Positions 43,652 to 52,752 of a stretch of 64,000 nt of DNA are shown here, one piece after another (the first letter of the stretch is position 1; every line of letters begins with the position of its first letter). The translations under genes and the position numbers were made by a program. The DNA comes from JAEUMD01 sp050246945. GTDB lineage: Bacteria; Pseudomonadota; Alphaproteobacteria; Rhizobiales; Hyphomicrobiaceae. Under the pieces are notes generated by a model that saw nothing but the letters and a program-made list of their open reading frames with translations, searched no databases and was not told where the DNA came from. The stretch spans positions 1 through 64,000 of the forward strand of contig JBFWVC010000011.1 of assembly GCA_050246945.1 (NCBI GenBank). The letters are read 5' to 3'.

Positions 43652-45985
43652 TTATTCGAAGAACCGTTCCACCGTATTGACCACTGCCTTCTGCCGCAGG
43701 CCGGCTATGATCTGATTGAGGTGGGACAGGTCCCACACTTCCAGATCGATCCTCATCTCAGTGAAATCGGCGCCGCGGTGCATCATCTTGACGTTGTCGA
43801 TGTTGCCGTCGGCCTCACCGATCACCTGGGCGATCTCAGCCAGCGATCCAGGCTCGTTGAGCGCGGTCACGGTGATGTGCGCGGGAAAGCGGACCGGCTG
43901 TTCAGGGTCGAGATCCCAAGTCACGTCGATCCAGTTGTCGTGCTCATGCTCTTGCAGGCGGGGCGAGTGGATCTGGAAGATGTGGATGCCTTCGGCGGGC
44001 GTCAGGATGCCGACAATCCGGTCGCCCGGAACGGCACCGCCCTCCTCGAACATCACCGGAACATCCGAGCGCATGATGCGTAGCGGGGCGCCACCTGGTT
44101 TCGCGGCCTGCTCGCCCGACGCGATGTTGCCGAGCTTGAATTTCAGGCCCATGACCTTGGACAAGTTGAACCAGCCTTCCTGGTTCTGGACGGTGTCATA
44201 GCGGTTGCGCGGGCGGCGCGTCGGAGCTGCCGGCTCAGGCAACTGGGCATCGGGAGCAACGGCCTTGATGACGACCGCGGGCGCCAGCTCGTTGCGCGCG
44301 ACGGCGGCGTAGAGGTCCTCCAGAGATTTCTGATTCAAGCGGGTCATGACGCGGCGCACCTTGTCATCGGTGAAGGTGACATCGGCGGCCTCAAACTTGG
44401 AAGCCAGCAGACGGCGGCCCAGCTCGGAGTACTGCTGGCGCGCGGCCTCTCGGGCGATCTTGCGGATGGCGCTACGGGCACGGCCGGTGGCTACGAACTT
44501 CTCCCAGACCAAGGGCGGGCGGTGTGTCTTCGAGGTAAGGATCTGCACTTCGTCGCCATTGCGCAGAATCGTGTCGATCGGAGATCGCCGGCCATTGACG
44601 TAGGAGCTGACGGCGGTGTTGCCGATGTCCGTGTGGACCGCATATGCGAAATCGAGAGCGGTTGCGCCGTGCGGCAAGGCGATCAGCCGTCCCTTGGGCG
44701 TGAAGCAGAAGACTTGGTCGTGGAACAGCTCAAGCTTGGTGTGCTCCAGGAACTCCTCCGAGTTGGATCCTTCCAGAAGCGTTCCGACCAGCTGGCGCAG
44801 CCGGAAATAGGGGTTTTCCTCGATCTCTGGGGCGTGGGCGTGAACGATATGGACGCCATTGGCCTCCGCCGCGGCGATCATCCGCGCCGAGATCTCGCCC
44901 TTCTCGGTCACGGCACCGCGAGCCGCGTCCGCCACCGCCGAACTCAGCATCATGCCGTTCTTGTAGAGCGCGTGTGCCGCTATGCCGTACTCGGCCACCT
45001 CGTGCATCTCGCGGGTGCGGATCTGCAGCTCGACGCGCTGCGCGCGCGGGCCGATCAACGTGGTGTGCAGCGAGCGATAGTTATTGCGCTTGGGAACCGA
45101 GACGTAGTCCTTGAAGCGGCCTGGCACCATCTGCCACGTGCGGTGCACGACACCCAGAACGCGATAACAGTCGTCGGTATTCTCGACGATGATACGGAAA
45201 CCGTAGATGTCAGAAAGCTGTTCGAGCGAGATCTGCTTGTTCTGCATCTTGCGCCAGATGGCGTAGGGCCGCTTTTCGCGCCCCTTCACCTCTGCTTCGA
45301 TGCCCATCTCGGCAAGCTTCCCGCTGATCGAAAGGCGGATGTCCTCGACGAGATTCTCATTCTTCTTGCGCAGCTCAGCAAGCTTGCCGGTCACCGCTTC
45401 ATAGGCTTCGGGATGCAGCCAGCGGAATGCATGATCCTCAAGCTCGTCACGCATCGCCTGAATGCCCATGAGGCCAGCCAGAGGCGCGTAGATGTCGAGG
45501 GTCTCCTCGGAGGTGCGACGGCGGCTCGCAGCCTTCTTGTGCTCGAGCGTGCGCATGTTGTGCAGGCGGTCGGCGAGCTTCACCAGCAACACACGAATGT
45601 CGGATGAGATTGCAACGAGAAGCTTGCGGAAGTTCTCCGCCTGCTGCGCCTCCTTCGTCACAAGATCGAGCTTCTTGATCTTGGTGAGACCGTCAACGAG
45701 CGCGCCGATCTCGCCCCCGAACAGCTGGTCGATTTCGGATCTGGTGGTATCGGTGTCCTCGATGACGTCGTGGAGCAGCGCCGTCGCGATGGTCGCGTCA
45801 TCGAGCTTGAACTCAGTGAGGATCGCCGCCACTTCCAGGGGATGGGAGAAGTAGGGCGCGCCGTCAGCACGCTTTTGCGCGCCGTGCGCGCGCATGGCGT
45901 AGACGTAGGCGCGGTTGAGCAGCGCCTCGTCGGCCTTCGGATCGTAGCTCAGAACCCGTTCGACGAGTTCATACTGACGCATCAT
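43652..45985 (-). CDS. rsh: Rsh, bifunctional (p)ppGpp synthetase/hydrolase
   Basis: A 777-residue RelA/SpoT homologue. HD hydrolase domain: YFSHPLEVAAILTEFKLDDA and ATALLHDVIEDTDTT. Synthetase domain: IYGFRIIVENTDDCYRVLG and GRFKDYVSVPKRNNYRSLHT. TGS domain: VFCFTPKGRLIALPHGATAL. C-terminal ACT domain near the end (VTALNEPGSLAEIAQVIGEA). A single Rsh usually makes and degrades (p)ppGpp in alphaproteobacteria. The next upstream gene is rpoZ, whose product forms part of a ppGpp site on RNA polymerase in E. coli. Confidence 0.97.
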   Translation of the reverse strand: MMRQYELVERVLSYDPKADEALLNRAYVYAMRAHGAQKRADGAPYFSHPLEVAAILTEFKLDDATIATALLHDVIEDTDTTRSEIDQLFGGEIGALVDGLTKIKKLDLVTKEAQQAENFRKLLVAISSDIRVLLVKLADRLHNMRTLEHKKAASRRRTSEETLDIYAPLAGLMGIQAMRDELEDHAFRWLHPEAYEAVTGKLAELRKKNENLVEDIRLSISGKLAEMGIEAEVKGREKRPYAIWRKMQNKQISLEQLSDIYGFRIIVENTDDCYRVLGVVHRTWQMVPGRFKDYVSVPKRNNYRSLHTTLIGPRAQRVELQIRTREMHEVAEYGIAAHALYKNGMMLSSAVADAARGAVTEKGEISARMIAAAEANGVHIVHAHAPEIEENPYFRLRQLVGTLLEGSNSEEFLEHTKLELFHDQVFCFTPKGRLIALPHGATALDFAYAVHTDIGNTAVSSYVNGRRSPIDTILRNGDEVQILTSKTHRPPLVWEKFVATGRARSAIRKIAREAARQQYSELGRRLLASKFEAADVTFTDDKVRRVMTRLNQKSLEDLYAAVARNELAPAVVIKAVAPDAQLPEPAAPTRRPRNRYDTVQNQEGWFNLSKVMGLKFKLGNIASGEQAAKPGGAPLRIMRSDVPVMFEEGGAVPGDRIVGILTPAEGIHIFQIHSPRLQEHEHDNWIDVTWDLDPEQPVRFPAHITVTALNEPGSLAEIAQVIGEADGNIDNVKMMHRGADFTEMRIDLEVWDLSHLNQIIAGLRQKAVVNTVERFFE

Positions 45986-46117
45986 GTCCGGGCGGACTCC
46001 TTACCACCGGAAGCGGCATAGGGAGCAATGCATTTCATCCCGCTCGCTGTTCCGGTGGCAAGCGGCGCACGCGATAACGGGCCGCCGCTCAACCAGGGGT
46101 TCGAAGGCGGACCCTGA

Positions 46118-46546
46118 TCAACGGCCGCGGTCGCGCGGACCACCACTGCCGCCCGTCGCCGATGGCTCGGAAGGCGTCAGCGCCTCGAGGCCGCGCAGGA
46201 GCTGCTCTTCGGTCATCACATCGACGACGGTGTCGGTCGAATGGTCGTCGCGTCCAAGAACCGGAGCACGGCGGTCGCTGGGAAGTAGCGGAGCCGCGAC
46301 TGCCTCAGGCTCGTCCACCTCGACGTTCTTCTGGATCGAGTGGATGAGGCTTTCGCGCATGTCATCTGGCGGAACCGTCATTTCGGCGATCTCGCGCAGC
46401 GCGATGACCGGATTCTTGTCGTTGTCGGGATCAACTGTAATCGCGCCGCCACCGGCAATTGTGCGGGCGCGATGGGCCGCGAGCAGAACGAGCTCGAAAC
46501 GGTTTGAGACCTTATCAACGCAATCTTCCACGGTGACGCGAGCCAT
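46118..46546 (-). CDS. rpoZ: RNA polymerase omega subunit
   Basis: A 142-residue RpoZ. Starts MARVTVEDCVDKVSNRFELV and continues with the conserved LLAAHRARTIAGGG and NPVIALREIAEM. The C-terminal 70 residues are an acidic, less conserved extension typical of alphaproteobacteria. Omega stabilises RNA polymerase. It lies directly upstream of rsh, a conserved pairing. Confidence 0.95.
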   Translation of the reverse strand: MARVTVEDCVDKVSNRFELVLLAAHRARTIAGGGAITVDPDNDKNPVIALREIAEMTVPPDDMRESLIHSIQKNVEVDEPEAVAAPLLPSDRRAPVLGRDDHSTDTVVDVMTEEQLLRGLEALTPSEPSATGGSGGPRDRGR

Positions 46547-47181
46547 CAGCGGCGTCCTTTCGCTTGTTTCGACGATCTACGAGCATGTCTATTCTGCAGA
46601 TTTGACATGCGGATGAGCTTAGGGCGCAATACAGCAGGAGCGCGGCCGCCACGCCCCTTACCCGAAGCCAGTTTGGCAACTCTTTCGCACGAACAAGCCC
46701 AGTTTTCAACCCGCATCCTTGATGTAAGTCAGTCGTCTACCCATCTAGCAAGAGCATCCTAGAAATTCTCGAAGACTTTGGGTTTCGGTCGTTGGAACGC
46801 TTTCGGTCATGGTGCGTTAAATTGTCTATCGAGCGCAGGCACTGTTCCGAATTGCACGCGCCAGTGGATTTATGTCCGCATTCAGTGTACGGGTTTTATG
46901 GCTTCGGGCGGGTGCCTACGAGTTGGCGAATGATTTATAGCGTTCCATTGAAATTCTGTTATTCAGCAGCTCACATTGCCACCCCCACGGTGGAACCGCA
47001 TAATCGTATCTAAATATGTGGGTGCTCTAACAATTTCGCCTTTGGACATGATGCGCTGCCGGCGATGGATCGAGAGCGGCGCACGGTAGAAGGCCAGGGG
47101 GGCTGAATGGATGAACCATTCAGTTTTGGATCCATTATCTGAGAAAACACTCAATATAATAGAATGCACCGGGAACAAGAC
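46547..47181. other. 635-bp AT-richer intergenic region
   Basis: Between divergent rpoZ and the NYN gene. The part from about 46700 to 47160 is visibly AT-richer than the rest of the window and has no plausible gene. CTGAATGG (47103) and CCATTCAG (47116) form a perfect eight-pair hairpin followed by TTTT. It may be a regulatory or RNA-coding stretch or a decayed insert; sequence alone does not decide. Confidence 0.45.
47103..47127 (+). terminator. Hairpin with short T-run upstream of the NYN gene
   Basis: CTGAATGG-ATGAA-CCATTCAG followed by TTTT. It could end an unrecognised short plus-strand transcript or be a 5'-leader element of the NYN gene. Confidence 0.3.
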
Positions 47182-47826
47182 ATGCACTTCTATCCACACG
47201 AGCGGATTGCACTATTCATCGACGGCGCCAATCTCTACGCGACGTCGAAAGCGCTCGGTTTCGACATCGACTACAAGCGATTACTATCCCATTTCCGGCA
47301 ACGCGCCCAACTTGTACGGGCGCTGTACTATACTGCTCTCGCAGAAGACCAGGAATATTCATCCATACGTCCTCTCATCGATTGGCTCGACTACAACGGC
47401 TACACCATGGTGACGAAGCCGACCAAGGAGTTCACGGACTCCACCGGCCGGCGCAAGGTGAAGGGCAACATGGATATTGAGCTTGCCGTCGACGCCATGC
47501 GCCTTGCTGACACGCTCGATCACATCGTGCTTTTTTCTGGAGACGGCGATTTTCGCGGTCTGGTTGCAGCGCTCCAGCAAAAAGGGAAGCGCGTCAGCGT
47601 TCTGTCCACGCTGCAGACACAGCCCGCCATGATTGCCGACGAATTGCGTCGTCAGGCGGATCAGTTCATCGACCTTGCCGATCTCGAATCGGTGATTGGC
47701 CGCGATCCGACGCAACGGGCGGCGCGGGAGGGTAACGGACGCAACCACAGCGCGCGCGGGAACCATCGCGGTGTTGCCGACCCCGTTCCCTACGAGGACG
47801 GCGATGACCTGCCTGACGGTATCTAG
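47182..47826 (+). CDS. NYN domain (LabA/DUF88 family) putative ribonuclease
   Basis: A 214-residue protein. The NYN fold shows its acidic catalytic positions in IALFIDGANLYATSK, KGNMDIELAVDAMRLAD and VLFSGDGDFRGLVAALQQKG. A C-terminal Arg/Asn-rich tail (about 180-214) may bind RNA. NYN proteins are PIN-like nucleases; the biological substrate in this group is not known. GGGAACAAG precedes the ATG at 47182. It stands near rpoZ and rsh, a frequent neighbourhood in alphaproteobacteria. Confidence 0.92.
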   Translation: MHFYPHERIALFIDGANLYATSKALGFDIDYKRLLSHFRQRAQLVRALYYTALAEDQEYSSIRPLIDWLDYNGYTMVTKPTKEFTDSTGRRKVKGNMDIELAVDAMRLADTLDHIVLFSGDGDFRGLVAALQQKGKRVSVLSTLQTQPAMIADELRRQADQFIDLADLESVIGRDPTQRAAREGNGRNHSARGNHRGVADPVPYEDGDDLPDGI

Positions 47827-47993
47827 GCGGAACGTTCGATCACACTATCTTGCACGTGCGCAAATCGGGGCGTTTCTGGCTGCCGGGTGAACTCCAGTCT
47901 TGCGAACGACACACAATTGGAGATCCGGACGCTCGCGCTGGATCGTGCTGAAGCTCCGTTAAGACACTCTCACAAGCTTAGGCAGTGGCCAGG

Positions 47994-48039
47994 GCATGTC
48001 TTTCGCGCCGCACCGAAGCACGCTTCGGCCAAACATGCT
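47994..48039. repeat. Palindromic repeat family A
   Basis: GCATGTCTTTCGCGCCGCAC to CTTCGGCCAAACATGCT, 13 bp before the uracil-DNA glycosylase start codon, so it lies in that gene's leader. Confidence 0.7.
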
Positions 48040-48052
48040 GTAAGTCTCGCCC

Positions 48053-48775
48053 ATGACTCGTGCGAAATCGTCCCGCGACATCGCGAATGCACCGAAACCG
48101 AAAACGGCTTCTGTACCAATGATCGCAGAGCCCGAGCCCGGTTGCACGCTGTGCCCGCGGCTCACCGCCTTCCGGACGGAGAACCAGCGCGCGGAGCCGC
48201 TGTGGTTCAATGCGCCGGTGCCGTCCTTTGGCGACCCTCGAGGCCGGCTGTTGATTGTCGGCCTCGCCCCTGGCCTCAAGGGAGCCAACCGCACCGGTCG
48301 CCCGTTCACCGGCGATTATGCGGGTGATCTCCTCTTTCAGACGCTCCTGGAGTTCGGTTTCGCGCGCGGGCACTATGCGGCGGCGGCCGATGACGGACTC
48401 GCGCTCCAAGACTGCATGATCACCAATGCCGTTCGGTGCGTGCCGCCGGAAAACAAGCCCATTCCGTCGGAGATCGCCAACTGCCGCCCCTTCCTCGCAG
48501 GCCGCATAGCCGCGCAAAGACGGCTCGTCGTTCTATTGGCGCTCGGGCGCATTGCGCACGACCAAACCCTTTCCGCGCTCGGGCTCAAGAAGGCTGCCCA
48601 TCCGTTCGCGCATGGGAGCTTGCATGCGCTCGGCGAGGGATTGACGCTGGCCGACAGCTTCCATTGCTCGCGTTACAACACCAATACGAGGCGGCTTACT
48701 GTGGAGATGTTCCGGGCGGTGTTCGCAGATATTCGTGCAGTGATCGACCGCGCGGGACAGAGCGCCTCCGCCTGA
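48053..48775 (+). CDS. Uracil-DNA glycosylase family 5 (UDGb type)
   Basis: A 240-residue base-excision repair enzyme. Motif 1 is VGLAPGLKGANRTGRPFTGD, diagnostic of family 5; the C-terminal motif is DSFHCSRYNTNTRRL. Four cysteines (CTLCPRL; DCMITNAVRCVPP and NCRPFL) fit the 4Fe-4S cluster of this family. It removes uracil and some other deaminated bases from DNA. A downstream ATG at 48119 is an alternative start. Confidence 0.93.
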   Translation: MTRAKSSRDIANAPKPKTASVPMIAEPEPGCTLCPRLTAFRTENQRAEPLWFNAPVPSFGDPRGRLLIVGLAPGLKGANRTGRPFTGDYAGDLLFQTLLEFGFARGHYAAAADDGLALQDCMITNAVRCVPPENKPIPSEIANCRPFLAGRIAAQRRLVVLLALGRIAHDQTLSALGLKKAAHPFAHGSLHALGEGLTLADSFHCSRYNTNTRRLTVEMFRAVFADIRAVIDRAGQSASA

Positions 48776-49024
48776 ACTCACGCGACAGATCCCGATTGCG
48801 CATCGGCGATGGGCGCGATCGCGCGAGATTTGGCGCTGTGATGCCATCGCTGTCGCAGGCAGGGGCTTTGGACGACCTCGTCGCACACTGCGCAGACTTG
48901 ACCCAATGTCGCGGCGTTAAACGATTGCGGAATCCGGCACTTCGTTGTCAGATGGGTGTCAACGCGCGACTCGGCTTTCCGAGCGTCTCGTGCGTACAAG
49001 TTCTATTGCCGTACGAGGCTACCG

Positions 49025-49414
49025 ATGCCGTTGGAAATCGCCCCAGAGAAGGTTGCGCACGTCATCATCCGCGCACGCGAATACGATGCGAAGGTCGATG
49101 CCTGGAACACCGACAACGAGGATGATACGGGCGGGGAAGAAAGTGGAGCCGACCAGGGGATTCACGACGAGCTGGTGGCGTTCATCGACGCGCTGAATGA
49201 CGACGAGCAGTCGCAACTGGTGGCGTTGTGCTGGATCGGCCGCGGCACCTACGATCCAGAGGATTTCGACGAAGCGGTCGAAACGGCGCAGAGCGAGCGT
49301 GTCAATTCCGTTGCCGAATACCTGTTGGGACAACCGCTGCTCGCCGACTACCTCGAGGAAGGTCTGGACAGGATGGGCGTCTCAGTCGAGGACGCCGAGA
49401 GTGACGTGCTGTAG
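49025..49414 (+). CDS. DUF3775 family protein
   Basis: A 129-residue acidic cytoplasmic protein (LVAFIDALNDDEQSQLVALC, WIGRGTYDPEDFDEAVETAQ) that fits DUF3775, a small family of unknown function in alphaproteobacteria. No signal peptide or membrane helix. The ATG at 49025 is the family start; upstream residues are not domain-like. It lies 250 bp after the uracil-DNA glycosylase. Confidence 0.85.
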   Translation: MPLEIAPEKVAHVIIRAREYDAKVDAWNTDNEDDTGGEESGADQGIHDELVAFIDALNDDEQSQLVALCWIGRGTYDPEDFDEAVETAQSERVNSVAEYLLGQPLLADYLEEGLDRMGVSVEDAESDVL

Positions 49415-49552
49415 CGCGGGGCAGGGGTTGCCGTTTCGAGCATCGAGATCATCGCCGTAACGCGCCGCAGCCCCATGAAGGATGCAGCATTATCAACACC
49501 CGCCCTCGCAACATCCGCGTGATCCGATACGAAGCTGTGACACGTTAGAGAC

Positions 49553-49706
49553 TGTCGCCAATATTTATATCCGCTCCGGACGCTTTGATTGCTTGCTGCT
49601 GTGCATGTCGCTGCCGCAAAACCGCGGCACACTTTTGCGCGACATGCACTACATCCTTATGCATGTCGTTGCCGCAAAACCGCGGCACACTTTTGCGCGA
49701 CATGCA
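49553..49706. repeat. Tandem 58-bp repeat, family C
   Basis: GCATGTCGCTGCCGCAAAAC to TTTTGCGCGACATGCA occurs twice, at 49603 and 49661, an exact 58-bp spacing. Each copy is itself palindromic (GCATGTCG with CGACATGC). Lies in the 300-bp gap 49415-49714, which otherwise holds no gene. Confidence 0.88.
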
Positions 49707-49714
49707 TGACAAAA

Positions 49715-50080
49715 TCAGAGCCAGTAGTAGACGACCAGCGCGATGCCCATGCTGAGCGCGACGTACCATAATGCGGCATATCCAGCGAGCAGCGACGCCA
49801 ACATCGGCGCATTGCGGCGCGTCATGATCGGATGCAGTTTCTCGTCTTGCTTGACCCGCGCCGAATTGCGCTTCTCCAGCCCCCACATCAAACGCACGAA
49901 CGCCCATCCAAACGACATGCGCAGGTCGCCGGGTCCATTGGCCGACGGCGCCGCCGCAAGCCCGAGAACGCGATCGATCTCCCCTTTCTGCTCGTTGGAA
50001 AGGGTGCTGGCGATATCGGACTTGAATAAGTTCCAGAAGCGGTCGGACGCAATACTTGCTTGGCTCAAGGTTGGCCTCAT
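49715..50080 (-). CDS. Hypothetical membrane-tail protein, 121 aa
   Basis: A 121-residue protein with an Ala-rich helical N-terminal part (QASIASDRFWNLFKSDIAST) and a hydrophobic C-terminus (MLASLLAGYAALWYVALSMG, IALVVYYWL), so probably membrane-associated. No family recognised. Its 3' end abuts the family C tandem repeat. Confidence 0.6.
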   Translation of the reverse strand: MRPTLSQASIASDRFWNLFKSDIASTLSNEQKGEIDRVLGLAAAPSANGPGDLRMSFGWAFVRLMWGLEKRNSARVKQDEKLHPIMTRRNAPMLASLLAGYAALWYVALSMGIALVVYYWL

Positions 50081-50254
50081 TTCACAACGCCGTCTTCCGG
50101 CAGGACCGGAGCCCTACCACCCGGACCGTCGGTTGTGCCATCAAAGAATTACGATCACGTTAGCGCACTTGGTCAAAACGCGGATGGACCGCCAGGGCCC
50201 AACTACCCTGCTCGCGGCACAACAGGCTGCGATGCCGGCTGTCCTGCGAGCTAA

Positions 50255-50335
50255 AGCGTGTCGCGAATGTTCCGATTCCCTTCTGGCGCTTCAGGTCCAT
50301 GTCGCCGTGCATGTCGTTGCCGCAGAACCGCGACC
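50255..50335. repeat. Dispersed repeat family C
   Basis: AGCGTGTCGCGAATGTTCCG to GCATGTCGTTGCCGCAGAAC; truncated relative to 7667-7764. Followed directly by family B copies, and together these fill most of the 384-bp gene-free gap 50081-50464. Confidence 0.7.
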
Positions 50336-50338
50336 CTC

Positions 50339-50475
50339 AAGTTTGAGAGACTGACGTGCGCCTTGCCTTGGAAGCAAAAGTGCGCCAGCTCAGCCGATCA
50401 GGCTCTTGTGCGAGAGACTGATTCACGCCTTCGCACGAAGCATGACCGCTTCCAGCTCAGCCGATCAGGCTCTTG
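50339..50475. repeat. Two tandem copies of dispersed repeat family B
   Basis: AGCTCAGCCGATCAGGCTCTTG occurs twice, each preceded by GAGAGACTGA...CGCCTT. The peroxiredoxin-homologue TGA stop lies in the right end. Confidence 0.8.
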
Positions 50476-51001
50476 CCAGCACCTCATTCGCGTGGGTGTG
50501 CGGGGGGTGGACAGGATAGATGCAGCGCTCAAGGATGCCGTCGCGCAGGATGAGTGTCAAACGTTGCAAATACGTGGCGCCGCCGGTCTCGAACCGTGGC
50601 AGCCGCAGAGCATCGGCGAAGCGGTAACCGGCATCCGACAGGAGCGGGAAGGTCAGCGACTCACGCCGCGCAAAGGCCTCCTGATCCGCACTCGGTTGTG
50701 CGCTGAGGCCGAACACCTTGATCGCCTTCGATGCGAACATCGGCATCAGATCGCGGAAGCCCTGCGCCTCGGGCGTTGAACCGTGAGCGCCGGGGATGTC
50801 GTCCCAGCCTCGCGGATTGGGCTCACCCGGCGTTCCGGTGAATGGATAGACGAACACGATTGCCCGACCTTCCAGCCTGGACAGATCGATAGCGATGCCG
50901 GCGGAGGACGGCAGCGCGATTGCCGGCAGCCGTGTGCCTGCGACGAGATGGGCCGCGGCGCCATCATCCTTCGGCGCCGGCCACGGCCACGCTTGCGTCA
51001 T
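50465..51001 (-). CDS. Peroxiredoxin homologue lacking the peroxidatic cysteine
   Basis: A 178-residue thioredoxin-fold protein of the AhpC/TSA superfamily. The active-site region reads YPFTGTPGEPNPRGWDDIPG then AHGSTPEAQGFRD; close relatives have GARGCTP with the peroxidatic Cys, here replaced by Ser (TCA codon at about 50785). The only cysteine left is in ERCIYP near residue 160. It may therefore be inactive as a peroxidase or have another role. The rest of the fold is intact, and I see no sign of frameshift. Confidence 0.85.
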   Translation of the reverse strand: MTQAWPWPAPKDDGAAAHLVAGTRLPAIALPSSAGIAIDLSRLEGRAIVFVYPFTGTPGEPNPRGWDDIPGAHGSTPEAQGFRDLMPMFASKAIKVFGLSAQPSADQEAFARRESLTFPLLSDAGYRFADALRLPRFETGGATYLQRLTLILRDGILERCIYPVHPPHTHANEVLARA

Positions 51002-51058
51002 TGCTCCGCCCTTCTCCCTTATCGCGATGCGCTACGTCCCACTCCCCTACTGTTTCTT

Positions 51059-51544
51059 TCACCCCTTCTCGCGCATCAGCCGCGCCTTCTGGCGGTTCCA
51101 GTCGCGCTTGGCTGCGTCCTCGCGCTTGTCGTGCAGCTTCTTGCCCTCGGCCAGCGCCAGCTTCAGCTTCGCCCGCCCCTTGGCGTTGAAGTAAATCGAC
51201 AGCGGAACGAGCGTCATGCCCTTGCGCTCGATGGCGATGGCAAGCTTGTGCAGTTCACGCTTGGAGACAAGCAGCTTGCGTTTGCGGCGCGGCTCGTGCT
51301 GGAAGAACGGACCGGCCTCAGTGTACTCGGCAATGTAGGCATTGATGAGCCACAGCTCGCCATCCTCGACCGAAGCATAGCTCTCGGCGATGTTGGCCTG
51401 GCCCTTGCGCAGCGACTTGACCTCGGTTCCAGCCAGCACGATGCCCGCTTCGATGTCCTCGCCAATGCGGAACTCGAAGCGTGCCTTGCGGTTCTCGGCA
51501 ATCCGCTTGCGGCCGTCGTCCTTGCTGGCGGCCATAGACCCCAT
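51059..51544 (-). CDS. smpB: SmpB, tmRNA-binding protein
   Basis: A 161-residue SmpB. Core KARFEFRIGEDIEAGIVLAG and TEVKSLRKGQANIAESYASV; C-terminal tail KRDWNRQKARLMREKG, which enters the decoding centre during trans-translation. Rescues stalled ribosomes with tmRNA, which is not in the window. Start could be 51544 or the ATG nine bases downstream at 51535 (MAASKDDGRK). It lies next to dapA, as often in this order. Confidence 0.96.
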   Translation of the reverse strand: MGSMAASKDDGRKRIAENRKARFEFRIGEDIEAGIVLAGTEVKSLRKGQANIAESYASVEDGELWLINAYIAEYTEAGPFFQHEPRRKRKLLVSKRELHKLAIAIERKGMTLVPLSIYFNAKGRAKLKLALAEGKKLHDKREDAAKRDWNRQKARLMREKG

Positions 51545-51576
51545 TCCTCAACTGTCAGATTTATGCGGCCCGGGGC

Positions 51577-52470
51577 CTATTCCGCCGCCTTGGCTGCATT
51601 CAGAAGGCCGGCCTTGACCATCGCCGCGTCGACGACGCGCTTGGTGTCTTCGGAGACAGGCACCATCGGCAGGCGCGATTCGGCGGTGCAAAAGCCAAGA
51701 CGCGACACGGCGTACTTCACAGGGCCCGGATTGGTCTCCACGAACATCGCGTCGAACAGCGGCATCAGCCTGTCCTGCAGCGCGAGTGCCGTCTTGAAAT
51801 CGCCCTTCATGCAAGCGTTCTGGAAATCGGAGCACAGACGCGGGGCCACGTTGGACGCAACGGAGATGCAGCCGTGACCGCCGTGGGCCATGAAGCCCAG
51901 AGCCGTAGCATCCTCACCGGAAAGCTGGCAGAAGTCCGGCCCCGTTGCGAGACGCTGCTGCGTGACGCGGGCGAGGTTCGCGGTAGCGTCCTTGACGCCG
52001 ACTATGTTTTTCAACTGGTAGAGCCGCGCCATCGTCGCCACCGACATGTCGACTACGGAGCGGCCCGGAATGTTGTAGATGATAATCGGAGTATTCACTG
52101 CGTCGTTGATCGCCTTGAAATGCTGGTAAAGCCCTTCCTGGGTTGGCTTGTTGTAGTAGGGTGTGACGATCAGAAGCCCGTTTGCGCCAGCCTTCTCGGC
52201 ATGCTGCGAGAGTTCGATCGCCTCGGAGGTCGAGTTGGAGCCGGTGCCGGCAATCACCGGAACGCGGCCGGCCGCGGTTTCAATGGTGATCTCGATGACG
52301 CGCTTGTGCTCGTCGTAATCGAGGGTGGGGCTTTCGCCGGTCGTGCCGACCGGAACGAGGCCATGCGTTCCCTCTCTGATCTGCCAGTCGACGATCTCGG
52401 CCAGCGCCTTCTCGTCCACCTTGCCGTTGCGGAAAGGCGTGATGAGCGCGGTATTTGAGCCCTTGAACAT
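51577..52470 (-). CDS. dapA: 4-Hydroxy-tetrahydrodipicolinate synthase
   Basis: A 297-residue TIM-barrel aldolase. Motifs: VGTTGESPTLDYDEH, catalytic-triad Tyr in TPYYNKPTQEGLYQHF, Schiff-base Lys in IVGVKDATANLARV. It condenses pyruvate and aspartate semialdehyde at the entry to lysine and diaminopimelate synthesis, so it feeds the cell wall. The ATG at 52470 gives family length; the frame is open to 52716 but not conserved there. Confidence 0.97.
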   Translation of the reverse strand: MFKGSNTALITPFRNGKVDEKALAEIVDWQIREGTHGLVPVGTTGESPTLDYDEHKRVIEITIETAAGRVPVIAGTGSNSTSEAIELSQHAEKAGANGLLIVTPYYNKPTQEGLYQHFKAINDAVNTPIIIYNIPGRSVVDMSVATMARLYQLKNIVGVKDATANLARVTQQRLATGPDFCQLSGEDATALGFMAHGGHGCISVASNVAPRLCSDFQNACMKGDFKTALALQDRLMPLFDAMFVETNPGPVKYAVSRLGFCTAESRLPMVPVSEDTKRVVDAAMVKAGLLNAAKAAE

Positions 52471-52752
52471 GATCAATGATCCCGATCCTCCGGACTGCTG
52501 GCGCCCAGCGCAACTACATCGCGCGGGCCGGCACCAGGCCGTGCCTCCATTATCTGGTTTTCGCCTTTGTCTTGCCCAACTGTCGCTGGACTGAAAGGCT
52601 GCTGGCGACCCCGGCTTGACCCTCCGCGGACGCTCGTTACCCTCCGCCCGATACGCGGATTGCGGAGATGTCGCCAGAATGCGGGCGACATTATGCGCTC
52701 GAACCTCCGCCCGCAAGCCAGGTTGCCCCTGTCAGATACTGGAAGGTTAGCA

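Noticed and set aside
47103..47127. Attenuator or riboswitch before the NYN gene
   Set aside because: Only one short hairpin is visible; no alternative pairing or known riboswitch core, so it is listed only as a weak terminator.
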